From positions 665,086,618-665,150,617 of the forward strand of contig CM060990.1 in assembly GCA_030765065.1 (NCBI GenBank): a DNA stretch of 64,000 nucleotides, given 5' to 3'. Below, piece after piece: positions 1 through 11,115 of the stretch; the first letter of the stretch is position 1; each line of letters begins with the position of its first letter. This stretch comes from Deroplatys truncata. Its lineage: Eukaryota > Arthropoda > Insecta > Mantodea > Mantidae. A program made the position numbers and the translations under genes. The notes beneath the pieces were generated by a model. That model searched no databases and was not told where the DNA came from. It saw only the letters and a program-made list of their open reading frames with translations.

Positions 1-220
1 TCCAAGAAAGATCTCCAAAAATAAAGAACAAATCATAGGTAGTGAACTAAAATTACGCATAAACTTGTACAGCCATTTGTAGCTTTATTGCTTTCAATTT
101 TGGGGGCACCAGAGTAGCTATGAAGGGCAGAGGATCAAAAATGGCAGGTAAAGTTTAGACAGCTTATTTAGCAAACCCTGGAAAAAGATCTAGGCTGGTG
201 TAATCCCTTGGTTAGAAATG
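1..220. other. AT-rich flank, no gene seen
   Basis: No reading frame, RNA gene or repeat I recognise lies before the SINE fragment that begins near 221. Confidence 0.4.
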
Positions 221-480
221 AAATTTGAGTTTTATTTATGGACGCTCTTTAACTGCTATGGTTCTTAGCGTCCCATTCTAAATTGTGTGTGAAAGACCGC
301 AAATCTTACTCGGCCTCTTTATCAGGCTTGAGGTTGTTTTACGTGCCGGACATCTACGACATGGGACAACCGGCTTTAATTTCCTTCCGAATAAGGGATT
401 TTTTTACGAATAAGGATTCGTAAGGAAAATTACAAAAAATCCTTCTTTACGAATAAGGATTTTTACGCCCGAAAAAAATG
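221..480 (-). repeat. SINE A copy 1, 5' truncated
   Basis: This is the body and 3' end of a tRNA-derived SINE on the minus strand. It shares the blocks 'gacgctcttt', 'gcgtcccattct', 'cctctttatcaggcttgagg' and 'gatttttacgcccgaaaaa' with the copies at 4617, 42605, 59553 and 61555. The tRNA-like head is missing. The stretch 385-470 is expanded by repeats of TTTACGAATAAGGATT, which other copies have only once in degenerate form. Confidence 0.75.
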
Positions 481-837
481 TTACGCACATCGATCGAGTT
501 ATGCCAACGAATTATATGTAATTTAAGATCAAATATATATTCATTGACTTATTTGTCCTGTATATTGTACACAATGTAAAATTCGGTACTGCCATTTGGC
601 CATCATGAGCTGTTTTTTAGGAATTCTAACCTGACCACACAAGGTGATATGGCCTAACACACAGATACGTAAGCATTCGGCTAGTCGACAATTGAGTACA
701 TTCTGCGAGTGTTTCTGAAACTGGCGTTACATTCCACTCCACTTGTTTAAGAGGTGATGACATAGCAAATTCATTTATTCCTTGCAACATTCGTTTGTTT
801 TATATCCAATTTCGGTACTGTGCCTTATTTCGTGCAT
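481..837. other. AT-rich spacer
   Basis: I see no gene, repeat or RNA here. The sequence is AT-rich with short ORFs only. Confidence 0.4.
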
Positions 838-1235
838 TATATTGTGACTTGGTCCTGCTTTTTTCAACTGTCACTCCCCATATTTTTAATTGCAACTATT
901 GTGTTTTTATCTAATTCAACTTCACTTCACTAAGGTGGACTAGTTCGATTCTCCATCCACCCCACTTCCTTAGTGACGTCGCCTCTTCTTTCGGAAGGGT
1001 TCCCTCGCTGGGGAGTCGAACACAAGACTTCTTCAATCTCTCCTGCAGCAGCAGTAGCAGTACACAGCGCACATCATGGTTGTCAAAAACTCAGTTGTAG
1101 AACCACACCAGATTAGCAATCGCTCTCTCTGACTTGCTCAACCCTCTCGCGAGAACGCTCGCCTACATAGCCAATGGAAGTTTCCACAAGGTTCTCGAAG
1201 TTCGAGAAACATCCAGAAGATTCTGTTATCCAGCG
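838..1235 (-). promoter_or_regulatory. Heat-shock-element promoter and leader, copy 1
   Basis: Read on the minus strand, the segment starts with an HSE array: TTCtgGATgtTTCtcGAA, then TTCgaGAAccTTG, then GAAacTTC. The last three units fall on one 5-bp phase. A CCAAT box (CATTGG) follows directly. A long leader rich in GAAGTG/GTGAA comes next, with the blocks TGTTCGACT, AGAAGAGGC and ACGTCAC. The same order of blocks occurs at 47840-48240. HSEs of inverted nGAAn units are the binding sites of heat shock factor in all animals. No open reading frame follows the leader at lower coordinates, so this is an orphan promoter-leader. It may derive from a heat-shock gene or from a mobile element. Confidence 0.6.
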
Positions 1236-1271
1236 ATAGTGCTTCCGATGTTTACGCTTGCGAGTGCTATT

Positions 1272-2183
1272 TGAGAATGGCGTTAATTGTTTAGCTCCAC
1301 GTTTAGGTGCCAATTTGAGAAAGGTATATTTTAGGAGTTGTATCGTATTTCAACTGTTTGGGAGCCGAACTTGTAGTAGTTGCAACCGCAAGTATAGTAA
1401 ACAGTTTCTGGTAGCCTTCGCCTCAAATGTATTTTTACTGTTTCTTTAAGTATTAAATATTTATGTTTGCCTCGGCTGCGTCAGTATTTGTTAAGAGACA
1501 CGTTTCTCTTAGCAGGGTTGTGGTGTGACTAAAGAATGTAGGCTTACACACATTATAATTTTACTTCACTACATTTATTAATCTTCACAATTTAAATAAC
1601 ACTTCACTGATATAGAGAGCTGTGAGATTCTTTTTATTAATTAATTACATTTTTTAATACGTAAATTTATTTTTCGTCTCACACGAATACATATTAAGTT
1701 TCTTGAGGACACTTTTTGCGTCTGGTTAGTAACGCTGTCTGCAGGGAACTGAACTCTAAATTTGTAAAATTTTCTCCTTTTCAGTTTCTGGTTGGCTAAT
1801 CCTACTCCAGTAGAATACCTTCATCTAACTAATGCTTTTTCTGGTTGTTGATTGGCTATTTTATAAACTGTCACTAAAATTACATTAATTTTACTCCAAG
1901 AATCACAAGTAGAACTGTTAAACTTTCTTACTCATTATTGACTCAAGGTTACCTCGTTGTTAGCAACTTTTAACTTATTATTCTCACAGCTCCTACATTA
2001 TTAAATTACGTAATATATTCACATAACATTACACATGGATACACTAATACAAGCATATGCAATGACTGTTACATACATTTTACAAATTATTACATACACA
2101 TATTGCTTCAAGGCGGGCTGTTATTGAATTTACATATTATATAATTAGACTGAAATCATTTTAGTGTTAAAAACACTGCCTCA
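1272..2183 (+). mobile_element. Solo LTR, family alpha (copy 1)
   Basis: The 912-bp segment starts TGAGAATGG and ends ACTGCCTCA, and is flanked by the direct repeat TATT (1268-1271 and 2184-2187). TG...CA ends and a 4-bp target duplication are the hallmarks of an LTR. It shares internal landmarks with eight other copies: 'cctcggctgcgtcagtatt', 'ctgatatagagagctgtgag', two GATTGGCTA-type blocks, 'ctcacagctcctacattatt' and 'caaggcgggctgttattga'. There is no internal region, so it is a solo LTR left by recombination. It lies 36 bp from the HSE segment. A gypsy-type element is likely, but no coding region is present to prove it. Confidence 0.85.
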
Positions 2184-2187
2184 TATT

Positions 2188-2890
2188 TATCGTTGCTTAC
2201 CTCCGACTGCCCTGCGTCACAGTATTCACAGGTGCTACATCTAGAACTGAAATGTTAGCCATTTCGCAGAGACAGGTTACCCTAAATGCCCTGTATAGTA
2301 GGAGGAAATTTCCGTCCGTACTTCAGTGTTTAATACTTGCAACTAGCACAAGTTGTGGTTTAATATGAAAAGCCTTGGACCATTGTTGATAAATTAGAAG
2401 TCGTTAATTAGGCCATTCTAAAATTGTACATGAACCCCACTTCAAATATCTTAACAGGATCAAATAGAGGAGACATTCTATGTTTTTGGAAGAAAAACTG
2501 GAATTTTGAACTGCAGCAAGTAAAATTACCCATGCATTTAACTTAGGGCAGTCAGTGCTTTGAAACAAGTCTTGTAATTGGTCATCCGTGATTCCCTGCA
2601 CAGGTATTAGGGGACTGATTTATGATACGCGTTATTAAGCGGCCCGGCGGTTTTCTTTGTGCCTCAAGTACACACCTGTTGACTGTCAAGTTGAAGGAAG
2701 TGTTATAGCCTAAGTTGGATACGGTTCCAGTTGAGCATCCTTAATGGCCAACTGTTCTTCTGCTTCAAACCATCAATACGGAGGTTGATGTCTTCGCGGA
2801 AATTTCTCAAAACATGACCGTTAGCGTGAAACAAAAATACTACGGATTTTAAATTGTTATTAATCTGTAATCAAGTGACGTAGCGCCGCA
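2188..2890. other. Spacer without recognised features
   Basis: I found no coding region, SINE or LTR in this stretch. The short ORF at 2404-2601 has no recognisable motif. Confidence 0.4.
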
Positions 2891-2891
2891 A

Positions 2892-3045
2892 TAACACGTG
2901 TGACTCGCATTCGGGAGGTCCCGGGTTCAAACCCCCGGGAGTCAACCAACCTGACCGCAGGCTTTTTTTTGTAATTTTCCTCGGTCGCTAGACGAATGCT
3001 GGTTTGACTGCGTGGAGGAAAACCCCTCAGGAACTTACTGGGAAC
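2892..3045 (+). repeat. SINE E fragment with tRNA-like head
   Basis: The head has the Pol III B-box-like GGGTTCAAACCCC near 2931, preceded by GTGACTCGCATTCGGGAGG. It is followed by 'caacctgaccgcaggcttttttt', 'tttcctcggtcgctagacga' and a short body. A related copy is at 21130-21260. This is a tRNA-derived SINE or a fragment of one. Confidence 0.6.
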
Positions 3046-3690
3046 CTTTTTGATTCAATGCCACGGCGTATAGCAGTTCTAATTGCAGCGCGTGCTGAAT
3101 ATTACGGCTCAAAGGTCAAGTATAGATTTGAAAAGTTTTATCATTTGTTACTTGTCATGAATCCATGCGTTTCCTTCTTGGTGTTGCACTTTTCACAAAC
3201 GGCAGTGTAGTATTCCATATGTAAACTTGACGTAGAATTTTCCCTCGGATAACGTTCTTTTTTACAGGAACATTTCCTTTTACCATGTCTCTGTTTGATA
3301 TCCCCTTTTCCATGTTTTAAATTAAAACAGAATGAATATTTTAATATCTGTTCCAGCGTTTAAGCACTACAGTGACTAACATTGCCACATTTTGCTCGAA
3401 AGCATTACTTTTGACAAAGCAGTAGTACTTTTGTATGACATTAATTCTCTTTCCATAAAAGCGGAATTTCTCAGCAGTGTATAAACGAATTTATCTTAAA
3501 ATATGCGTATGAATTATTGAATACAGTCAATCTGTGTACCTGAATTACCTCTGAAATCGAAATTTTCTTTGTGCACTTCAAGATAGCGATGTTATTCTTG
3601 TATCAAGCATTGAGAGGTGAAGTTGAATGTCACATATTGATAATTTTACAGGAGGAAAGGGTTTTGCGTCTCCTCTTATGAAAAAATCTT
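3046..3690. other. AT-rich spacer
   Basis: Nothing recognisable. The short ORF at 3004-3210 overlaps the SINE and is not a gene. Confidence 0.4.
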
Positions 3691-3859
3691 GTATTTAAGC
3701 GTCAGATAATGATGGTTTTATTAAACGGGGTAATATACGAAAACCAAACGCATATGAGTACAGTAAGTACTCCATGGGTTTTTCGTGGTTTCGCGGCAGG
3801 CAAATGCCACGACTCTTCTGCAACTTATTTCCTGTACCTGTTATCTTCCTTGTCATCTG

Positions 3860-4565
3860 CTTCAGAGTTGTAGGACCAGGCGGCGGTGTTCCGTTGGTTA
3901 CGGCTGGGCGGTGGCTGTGCACTCTGACATCGTTCTAAGGACAGTGCGGTTGGGACCCGCCTCCGGATGCTTTCGAACATAAATACCAATGGGATCTGGA
4001 CTGAATACTCCACCCGCACCTTTGGATTCCAGGAGTCATGCTCGTGGAGCTTTTCCATTAGGGCAGCATCTATTTTATACTCTGCCCCCCCCCCTGCGTA
4101 GCCCAGATTAGAGCAGGGCACCATCCTCCCCTCGTCTCTTTCCACACAGGGACGGAAGTGGATACGCGCGTCAGCCCGATAGAGAAACCCTACCAGGGAA
4201 GACTACCGAACAACCTCGGTGGAGCCGACGGTATATGTAGCAACTGTCTACCAGCTCTCACTCATGGTTAATGGCGGAGTACTTCTGGGCGTCTCACAAC
4301 CCCGCCTGGGTGGAAAGACTAGGCAGGCGTACCCAATCACCAATGGGTATCGGGAACCACTGCCCCGTCGAGTCCAACTCAATCCGAGCAATTCCCAGTA
4401 AGGAGAGGCTAGAATGCTCGGCTCGGCGTACTTCTAGTAACGTCAGAAGTATCGCCAGTGCTCAAGGTCCGCAGCGCCCGCACCACGGCAGCTGAAGGGG
4501 TCGGAACGCCCCCTTAGACAGGCACTCTTTCGGAGACGGGGAGGCGTTGGATGCGTTCTTTCAGA
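3860..4565. repeat. GC-rich island, unclassified repeat
   Basis: About 700 bp of GC-rich sequence stands out against AT-rich surroundings. It carries several overlapping short ORFs on both strands, a run of nine C near 4087 and blocks such as 'cctcggtggagccgacgg'. No protein family is recognisable in any frame. The base composition and the SINE directly downstream suggest a retrotransposed piece or an old non-LTR element 3' end, but I cannot classify it. Confidence 0.35.
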
Positions 4566-4616
4566 AACATTAGGAACCCCGCCCTTGCTTGCGCCCCTCA
4601 TTATCTTGATTTGTTC

Positions 4617-4907
4617 GCCATTCGGATGTCGTCCTCCGTGTTGTAGTGGTTACCATGGTGGCCTCTAGTTCCCGAGGTCGCGCGATCAAACCCGGCGGAG
4701 GGCAATGGATTTTTTCGGGCGTAAATGTTTTTAACATGGCTTCCTTCGGAAGGGAAGTAAAGCCGGTGGACACACGTCGTAGGTTTACGACGCGTAAAAG
4801 AACCTCAAGTCTGAACAAAATTACCGGACTTTTACACCCAATATAGAATGGGGCGCTAAGGAAATCAGCAGTTATAGAGCGTCCATAAATAAAACTCAAT
4901 TTAATTT
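4617..4907 (+). repeat. SINE A copy 2, full length
   Basis: A tRNA-like head (GTTGTAGTGGTTACC for the A box region, GATCAAACCC for the B box) is followed by the family body: 'cttccttcggaaggga', 'gtaaagccggtg', 'gaacctcaag', 'ttacacccaatatagaatg', and the end 'aataaaactcaattt'. It is about 290 bp long. This plus-strand copy shows the 5'-3' order that the other, mostly minus-strand, copies follow. Confidence 0.8.
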
Positions 4908-4909
4908 TT

Positions 4910-5300
4910 AATTTTGCCCTTCAAGTCTCTCCCCTCAGCCCTTCCAGGGGTCACGGTAGAAGCACAAGGGGCCGGATGGCCTGCATGCGATGTTCTACCC
5001 CTGCCGTTCGTCAGTACCTTTACGTTTCACAGTAAGTTAAAAAAAAAGAGTTGAAGCGAGCTTTTGACTTATATCTCAGAGGCCACCTAGTGATTGTGAT
5101 TTTGTTCTTGGACACGTGCTGCTGTAACACAACCACAAAAGAAAGGCATCTCGCCTAGAAATATTGAAATGAGTGCAAGCCAATGATCGATATTTTCTGC
5201 CTGATACTAGTTCACTTCTCAAGATATGTTTTACATAATGACTCCTTGAAACCTTCAAAAATTTTAAATTCCTCCGTTAACACAATTTATATCTATAAAA
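4910..5300. other. Spacer without recognised features
   Basis: I see no supported feature between SINE A copy 2 and M copy 1. Confidence 0.4.
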
Positions 5301-5302
5301 AT

Positions 5303-6143
5303 CTGATATGTTACACTCACATGACTTTCTCTAATCTTGTACAAACTATTTTTACAAACACTTATTCTCCATGTGCTTCATGTTAATCGAGATATGGAGA
5401 TGTTAATCTTATTGCTAATTTTCTTGTAGATGCAAGGGGAATTGGTAGGCTTTAAGCGATAGTCAAATATTTTAAGAACTGGTTGCTATGTGGAGCATTC
5501 CATTTTATTTGCATTATCAGGACAAAAAAAATTAAATAAAGAATTTGAGAAAAAGTATTGGAAAATTTAAGGGAATAACAAGCAATATCTCGAAAATGGT
5601 TCACTCAACAAAAAAAAAAAAAAAAAAAAAAGGATATGACATAAGTTATGTATCTTAACGCGATCTACATTTTTTGTGTAATAAAATTCTATCTATATCT
5701 TATGGTTTACCAGTTATGCAAAAGTCGTTCACAATGAATACTTTAGGAGACATTCCCAGAAAATTCGAGATATACATTTCATTTGTTATGAAAATATCTT
5801 AAACATATAATATTTTAATCAAAATCGTTAGAGCCATTTTTAAGAAAATTAAAAATTTCGAAAAATGTTCCATGTAAAGGGTAATCTGGGGTGGGGGGGA
5901 TTTTCTTGAAAACCTTCGTATCGCATCTCTGGAAGATACTGAACCTAAATATCAAGTTTGGTGTTTATCCGACTGTTCGTTTCTGAGTTATGCTGTACAC
6001 AGACACATACACGAACATGTTTCCAAAAATGCCTTTTTTGGATTCAGGGGGTCTCAAAACATGTATTTCCGGTGAAATCTCAGTATCGAATTTTTGGGTG
6101 GAATGCAATACTTCCCCTACTTACTATACGTAGTAGAGAAAGT
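5303..6143 (+). repeat. Dispersed repeat family M, copy 1
   Basis: About 840 bp, close to the copy at 43283-44127. It begins 'gttacactcacatgacttt' and ends 'actatacgtagtagagaaag'. Landmarks are 'cgttagagccatttttaag', 'ttccatgtaaagggta', 'gggggattttcttgaaaacc', 'tctggaagatactgaa', 'ctgagttatgctg', 'tttttggattcagggggtc' and 'ccggtgaaatctc'. An A-run of 22 at 5610-5631 replaces the short A-rich stretch of other copies. It has no recognisable protein. The ACTTTCTCTAC motif occurs inverted at the two ends, so a nonautonomous DNA element is possible. Confidence 0.7.
5610..5631 (+). repeat. Poly(A) run of 22
   Basis: A pure A-run sits inside M copy 1, at the position where the M copy at 43283 has 'caacaaaagaaatg'. 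It expanded from an A-rich stretch within the repeat. Confidence 0.9.
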
Positions 6144-6264
6144 AAAAATGTGAATTAAGGTACATATTTTAAGGTTCCTGTTTAGAACTGCCTTCCTTGA
6201 TTAAAAGGATACTATAATTCGAAACGTTTTCTTGTTTAGTTATGAGTATGACTATTACTACTAA

Positions 6265-6645
6265 CACCTCGCTCACCTCGACTCAAGACGGACCATTTAT
6301 GGCTACCCCCCAGGAGAAATGGATGAAATGAAGGAACCACAGCAGGCTATAGGCCGCAGGCAGACAGGCCACAGAAACGCGCGGAGTTCCTAACGACCCC
6401 AAGCTGAAGACCCGATCACACCGTTGGCCTACTCGGAGAGGTGGAGTCGGGGAGAACTCGACCCACCTTAGATGGCTCAAAGAAGGCTACCATCTGGTGG
6501 CAGGGCCGAGAGGAACTTTCCAATGGACCTCGTGTTTCTTTTCCGCCAATGACTGACACTGCACAGCCACGAAGCCCACTTAAACCATCAAAGGAGAAAG
6601 AGGGAATGAGAGGACAGGAAATTCGTGGTAGATGAGAAACCACGC
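6265..6645 (-). repeat. SINE C-like fragment without tRNA head
   Basis: A GC-rich block has the same general order of motifs as the repeat at 22725-23162, ending in the similar 'gaggacaggaaattcgtgg' against 'gagggacagaaaattcgag'. The resemblance is clear at that end and weak elsewhere. Overlapping short ORFs here are not coding. Confidence 0.4.
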
Positions 6646-6670
6646 AATATTAACTGTTTTGCTGTTAAAT

Positions 6671-7698
6671 TGAAGAAGGTGTTTTGTTGGACTTGTTTAT
6701 TTATTTAGCTCCACGTATAGACTCCAATTTGAAGTAGAATTGTTCTTTACGTTGTTTGCTGCAACGTATGAAAAGCCGATTTGAAGTAGAAGTTGTATTA
6801 TATTTCAACTTTTGGGGAGCCAAACTTGTAGTAGGTTTTGCAACCGCACGTATGGTACCTGGTTTCCGGTAGCCTTCGCCGCAAATGTATTTTCAGGTGG
6901 CCTTTGCCCCAAGTTTTTTAAAAAAAATATTAACTTTGTAATTAAACTGTTTCTTTAAATATTTAATATTTATGTTTGCCTCGGCTGCGTCAGTATTATT
7001 TTAGACATCTTGGCAGGGCGTGATGCGACAAGAATGTAGGCTTACGCAGATTTAAGCTTTAATTCACTCCTTTTTATTAATCCTTGACACAAATTAAATA
7101 GCACTTCACTGATATAGAGAGCTGTGAGATTCTTTTTATTAATTAATTACACTTTTTTAACACGTAAACTATTTTTCGTCTCACACGAATGCGTATTAAA
7201 TCTCTCGAGGACACTTTTTGCGTCTGATTAGGAACACTGTTTGCAGGCAACTGAATTGATTTCAACCGTCTAAGCTTGTAAATTTCTGTATTTCAAATCT
7301 CCGATTGGCTAATCCTACTCCAATGGAATACCTGCATTTAACTAAAGCTTTTTCTGGTTGTGGATTGGCTATTTTTTATAAACTGTCACTAAAATTACAT
7401 TAATGCTTCCAAGAATCACAAATAACATTTAAACTCTCAAACTCATTATTGCCTCCAGGTTACCTCATTGTTAGCAACGTTTAAATTATTATCCTCACAG
7501 CTCTTACATTATTAAATTACGTAATGTATTCACATAACATTATTGAACATGTTTACAGTAATATAAACATATACAATGACTAATATACACCTTTTAGATA
7601 TTGTTACATACACATATTGCTTCAAGGTGGGCTGTTATTGAATTTACATATTATATAATTTGACTGAAATCATTTTAAGTGCTAAAAATACTGCCTCA
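6671..7698 (+). mobile_element. Solo LTR, family alpha (copy 2)
   Basis: The 1028-bp segment starts TGAAGAAGGTG and ends ACTGCCTCA, flanked by AAAT on both sides (6667-6670, 7699-7702). It carries two copies of the 5' module (ACGTATR...CCRATTTGAAG), then the family landmarks through 'aggtgggctgttattgaa'. There is no internal region, so this is a solo LTR. Confidence 0.85.
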
Positions 7699-7702
7699 AA
7701 AT

Positions 7703-8040
7703 ACAGATACGTGCCAGATTGTTTAATCCAGGATTGCTCATGGTGTTTGTCATTAGGTGATCGCTTCCCTGTTACAGTTAGTCTTTAACTATTTTAAGGA
7801 AATTTTAATTTGATTTTCTGAGTTAGAATTATAGAAAATTGCATGTAAAAATCGTTACGCGGGTTGTGAAAATTTGTTGTGCGCTCTTTGAATGGTGGAT
7901 TGAATCGAGTTTTTCTACTGGGATAAAAGACACGTCTTGGCTTTATCTTGTGCGTCAACTTGTTTCTCAGTTGTTGACATTCCAAGGATATATTCAATTT
8001 TTATTATTCCTTTATGCTGATTGATAATCTTAGAGCAAAC
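7703..8040. other. Spacer without recognised features
   Basis: Between an alpha LTR and a beta LTR. Short ORFs on both strands show no motif. Confidence 0.4.
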
Positions 8041-8044
8041 ATTT

Positions 8045-8775
8045 TGACGCAGCCACGTTACGTCCTCCAACAATGAAGCAATACCTTTGCCTCACGATTG
8101 CTGCGTTTCTCCTCCTAGTTGTTTTTTTTTTATACTTTGCCACGGCTGCTCGAGCATGAAATCTTAATCACTGGGTATGCGTGGATGTGTACAGAGAAAC
8201 ACGAACGCTTTCTTGGAACACTTTTATTTTCACCATTTAAAATAAAACTTAAGGTTTGCCGATCACTTTTAAATGCATACGATGCTACTGTGTCTTTACA
8301 AAGACCGAAGATTATTAACTACAGCTGAACGTTCTACCCTCTTACATGTTCGCCGCCAATGTTCACAACTCGACGAGAATGTCGTCCTGCTCTCACCAAG
8401 CACTCAGGACAGACTGAATTTCACCCACGCTGCACAAGGAAAAAAACTTCTAACTTTCCCTCTCTCCCCTTAAACATTCTCCTCAAGCTTAGCGTCATGA
8501 AGCTTCTAAATGACCTTCACATCCCGGCCAGTGCAACTGCACCCATGAATTGCAAGAGAAACTGGCTTCAGTTATTTTACCCTTTATACCTGGGGCTGGT
8601 CCCTAATTAGCTAACATGTGCCTGTCTGGTCTTTCTGTCGCTTTTACAGACAACAATTTTCACAATGCTTCTCCTTTTTATACATACACTGATTTTAAAT
8701 ACATTATTACTTATTTTATATCGCTATCCTTCTCAGAATATTATGATAATGATTGCCTTTATAATTCCGGCTTCA
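8045..8775 (+). mobile_element. Solo LTR, family beta (copy 1)
   Basis: The 731-bp segment starts TGACGCAGCC and ends CCGGCTTCA, flanked by ATTT on both sides (8041-8044, 8776-8779). A second copy at 60819-61542 aligns over its whole length with the same termini, including 'caatgaagcaatacctttgc', 'caatgttcacaactcgacg', 'cctggggctggtccct' and 'tttttatacatacactgat'. The TG...CA ends and 4-bp duplication make it an LTR without internal region. The overlapping short ORFs are not conserved as proteins. Confidence 0.8.
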
Positions 8776-8779
8776 ATTT

Positions 8780-9940
8780 GTTTCTTTAAATATGGGTTTA
8801 TAAGCATCTTAGCTCTGTCAGAAATTTCCCTCGAAGTAGTCGCTTTAGGTTTGTTCCCTGACCATCGTCAGGATGTCTTTATGCATTGTGAATATCAGTG
8901 GCGAATTTTCCCCTGCTTATTCTTTGGCAAATAGCAGCTGACAATACGATTATTCTAAGTTCCAAAAAACTTTTCTAAAATGAGTGAGATAACCATAAGA
9001 GCAAGATATTCTTGGTGCACTGTTTATTTTCTGACGAAAGGAGGGGAGTCAGCAGTGCTCCAGGGAGGATACTGTACCTATGCCTCAAAAGGGGGCGCCC
9101 ACGGGAGTGAAAGAAGACACTAGGTGGCCGAAACCAGGATTGACGACACAGCAATGACACGGTCCCTACAGTTTACAGGTTGAGACGCCCCGACAGTTGA
9201 ACAGGAGACCGCCCCACGCAGAGGGTTCAATACTCCGCTCCGAAGTGGCAGTCCGTTTACCCCGGTAACGATAGTGTATGTGGAAGCTCCAATGCCACGT
9301 GATCAGCATTTGGAAATTCTCTACACTAAATTAGCCGCTGTTATATATTTTGACAACGCTTGTAAACAATTTTATTTCCATTGTTATGCCCCCGACTAGA
9401 ATTCGACCTCTTAGAACCTTTGAACCGGTTCTATGGTCAGCTTCTATTCATTTCCTATAGGCTAGACATTTTTAAAGTTATTGTTTATAAGATTATGCCT
9501 GTTTAGTTCCAGGTTGTACCGAATATGTTTCTTTTCGTGCTGTTTTTCTTAAGAGAGCATACTAAGAAGACAGCAGCCACTTTAAGTCATCAAGAGAAAG
9601 CTAAGACATTCCTTTATCAGCTCCAGCTTCCCATTCCACTCCCAAGAAGACTAAAATGGAAGGTTAATTTGTAATAATTACTTAACAGGGTCGTGTAGCT
9701 TGAAGCGGCGATCAAGAGAAAATGCACGAAAGAAGATCCCGTCACTTAACTAAACAAAACACACTGCTTTATTTTAGCACTACTACGACTTCAGAAGTCG
9801 CCTGTTGCGACAAATTGAATCATCACTGGGAGTCTCAAAGTTCTTGTTACAGAAACAGAAATAGAATACGGTCTACCAAACTTGGTCAAGTTCGATTATT
9901 GCGTGCTTCGCCATTAATTATCGGTAGTAGCGTTTTTTAT
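8780..9940. other. Spacer with a moderately GC-rich part
   Basis: The part around 9030-9290 is richer in GC and contains GGGTTCAATACTCC, which loosely resembles a tRNA T-arm on the plus strand. I cannot assign it to a repeat family. The rest is plain AT-rich sequence. Confidence 0.3.
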
Positions 9941-9944
9941 ACCG

Positions 9945-10255
9945 AGCGGGATGGCTCGGGAGGAAACGTCTGTGGCCCGGGTTCGATCCCAACGACCGCC
10001 CACTCTGACCCATGTATTTCTTCGGGGTTTTCCCGGGTCATCAGGCGAATGCGTTGGAGCCCTATATGTGGGGGCGGGGTCCCTAATCAGCCTGTCCGTC
10101 TGCCGGGGTGTCTACTTCTGGAAACATAGCGAGCTTGTCATTGCTGTACCGTCGCTCCTGGATCTGGCCGCCCAGTGTCTCCTATCGCCTCATGCTTCCT
10201 TCTGGGGATGCCCCCTCGTGGGGCGTAGGTATACTGGCCCTTCTGTTCAGGAAGG
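9945..10255 (+). repeat. SINE D, tRNA-derived
   Basis: The head contains GGGATGGCTCGGGAGG (A-box region) and GGGTTCGATCCC (B box) about 25 bp further on. A roughly 220-bp GC-rich body and a short A-rich end near 10255 follow. Two overlapping ORFs of 135 and 115 codons cross it and are by-products of its GC content. Confidence 0.65.
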
Positions 10256-10259
10256 TAAA

Positions 10260-11110
10260 ATAAGAACGTTTTTTTCTATATACTGGTTAATATTATAAAA
10301 CTCAGAATTTACTTATATGTTAGCTTTATTAACGAAAACTAAATATATTAGTTATTTTTACATTTTCAAAAGATTCAAATTTTACTTTTTATGTCATAAA
10401 ATACTTTGAACGTTAAGCCTCAAATACATACTATGGCATTTCATCTCAGAGGCTTCTAAAACTAACACGTGACTGTTTATATGCCTATGAGCACACATTC
10501 TAATAACCTGTAGTTACTTCCAATGTCTTTCACTCGAATTTAATTTTTCTTACTCTTTTGCGTATTGAAAATGTTCCATACGATGTAGTCTCTAACCAAA
10601 TATTTTAAAATTTTCATCAGAAACTGTGAGAGGATGAACTGAAACAAATTGATGTGTGTTTTTTGCTATATCTTTACATTCCAGAGGATATGGCATAATT
10701 AATTCGACCACTGTAAATAAATTGTTACAAAAATTATATTTAAAGTTTTATTTTTTTATCTGAAGCAGTCAGAAGAGTGAAAAAAAGTCTACTCCAGTTT
10801 TGTGTCTTGATATTTAAATGGTGTGGTATTTTTATTTTTTCAAAATTACAATTTGTGCATTATATGCAACACAGCTACAATCAAAATAAAATGAAAGGTT
10901 TTTTCCCAAAATACTATTGAGCATATCTGGATGAACTTTAAAACGCATCTATGCATGTAGTAGAGCAGCATGTGACAATATTTTGGAAACACGTAGAAAA
11001 AATGCAATATTTAGAAATTTCACATGTGGGTACTCTTAAAAATACTTATACATAAATGTGTGCTACTATCCCAATGAAAAGGTAACACATCAAACGAAAC
11101 TTGTCTCTAC
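10260..11110. other. AT-rich spacer
   Basis: No gene or repeat recognised. AT-rich throughout. Confidence 0.4.
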
Positions 11111-11115
11111 TAGTA

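Noticed and set aside
5958-6158. ORF conserved between two M copies (also 43930-44166)
   Set aside because: The similarity reflects the whole repeat at DNA level; other M copies break the frame, so no protein is being kept.
9722-10298. Overlapping plus ORFs of 135 and 115 codons
   Set aside because: Most of their length is the GC-rich SINE D; two frames open at once is typical of a non-coding GC-rich insert.
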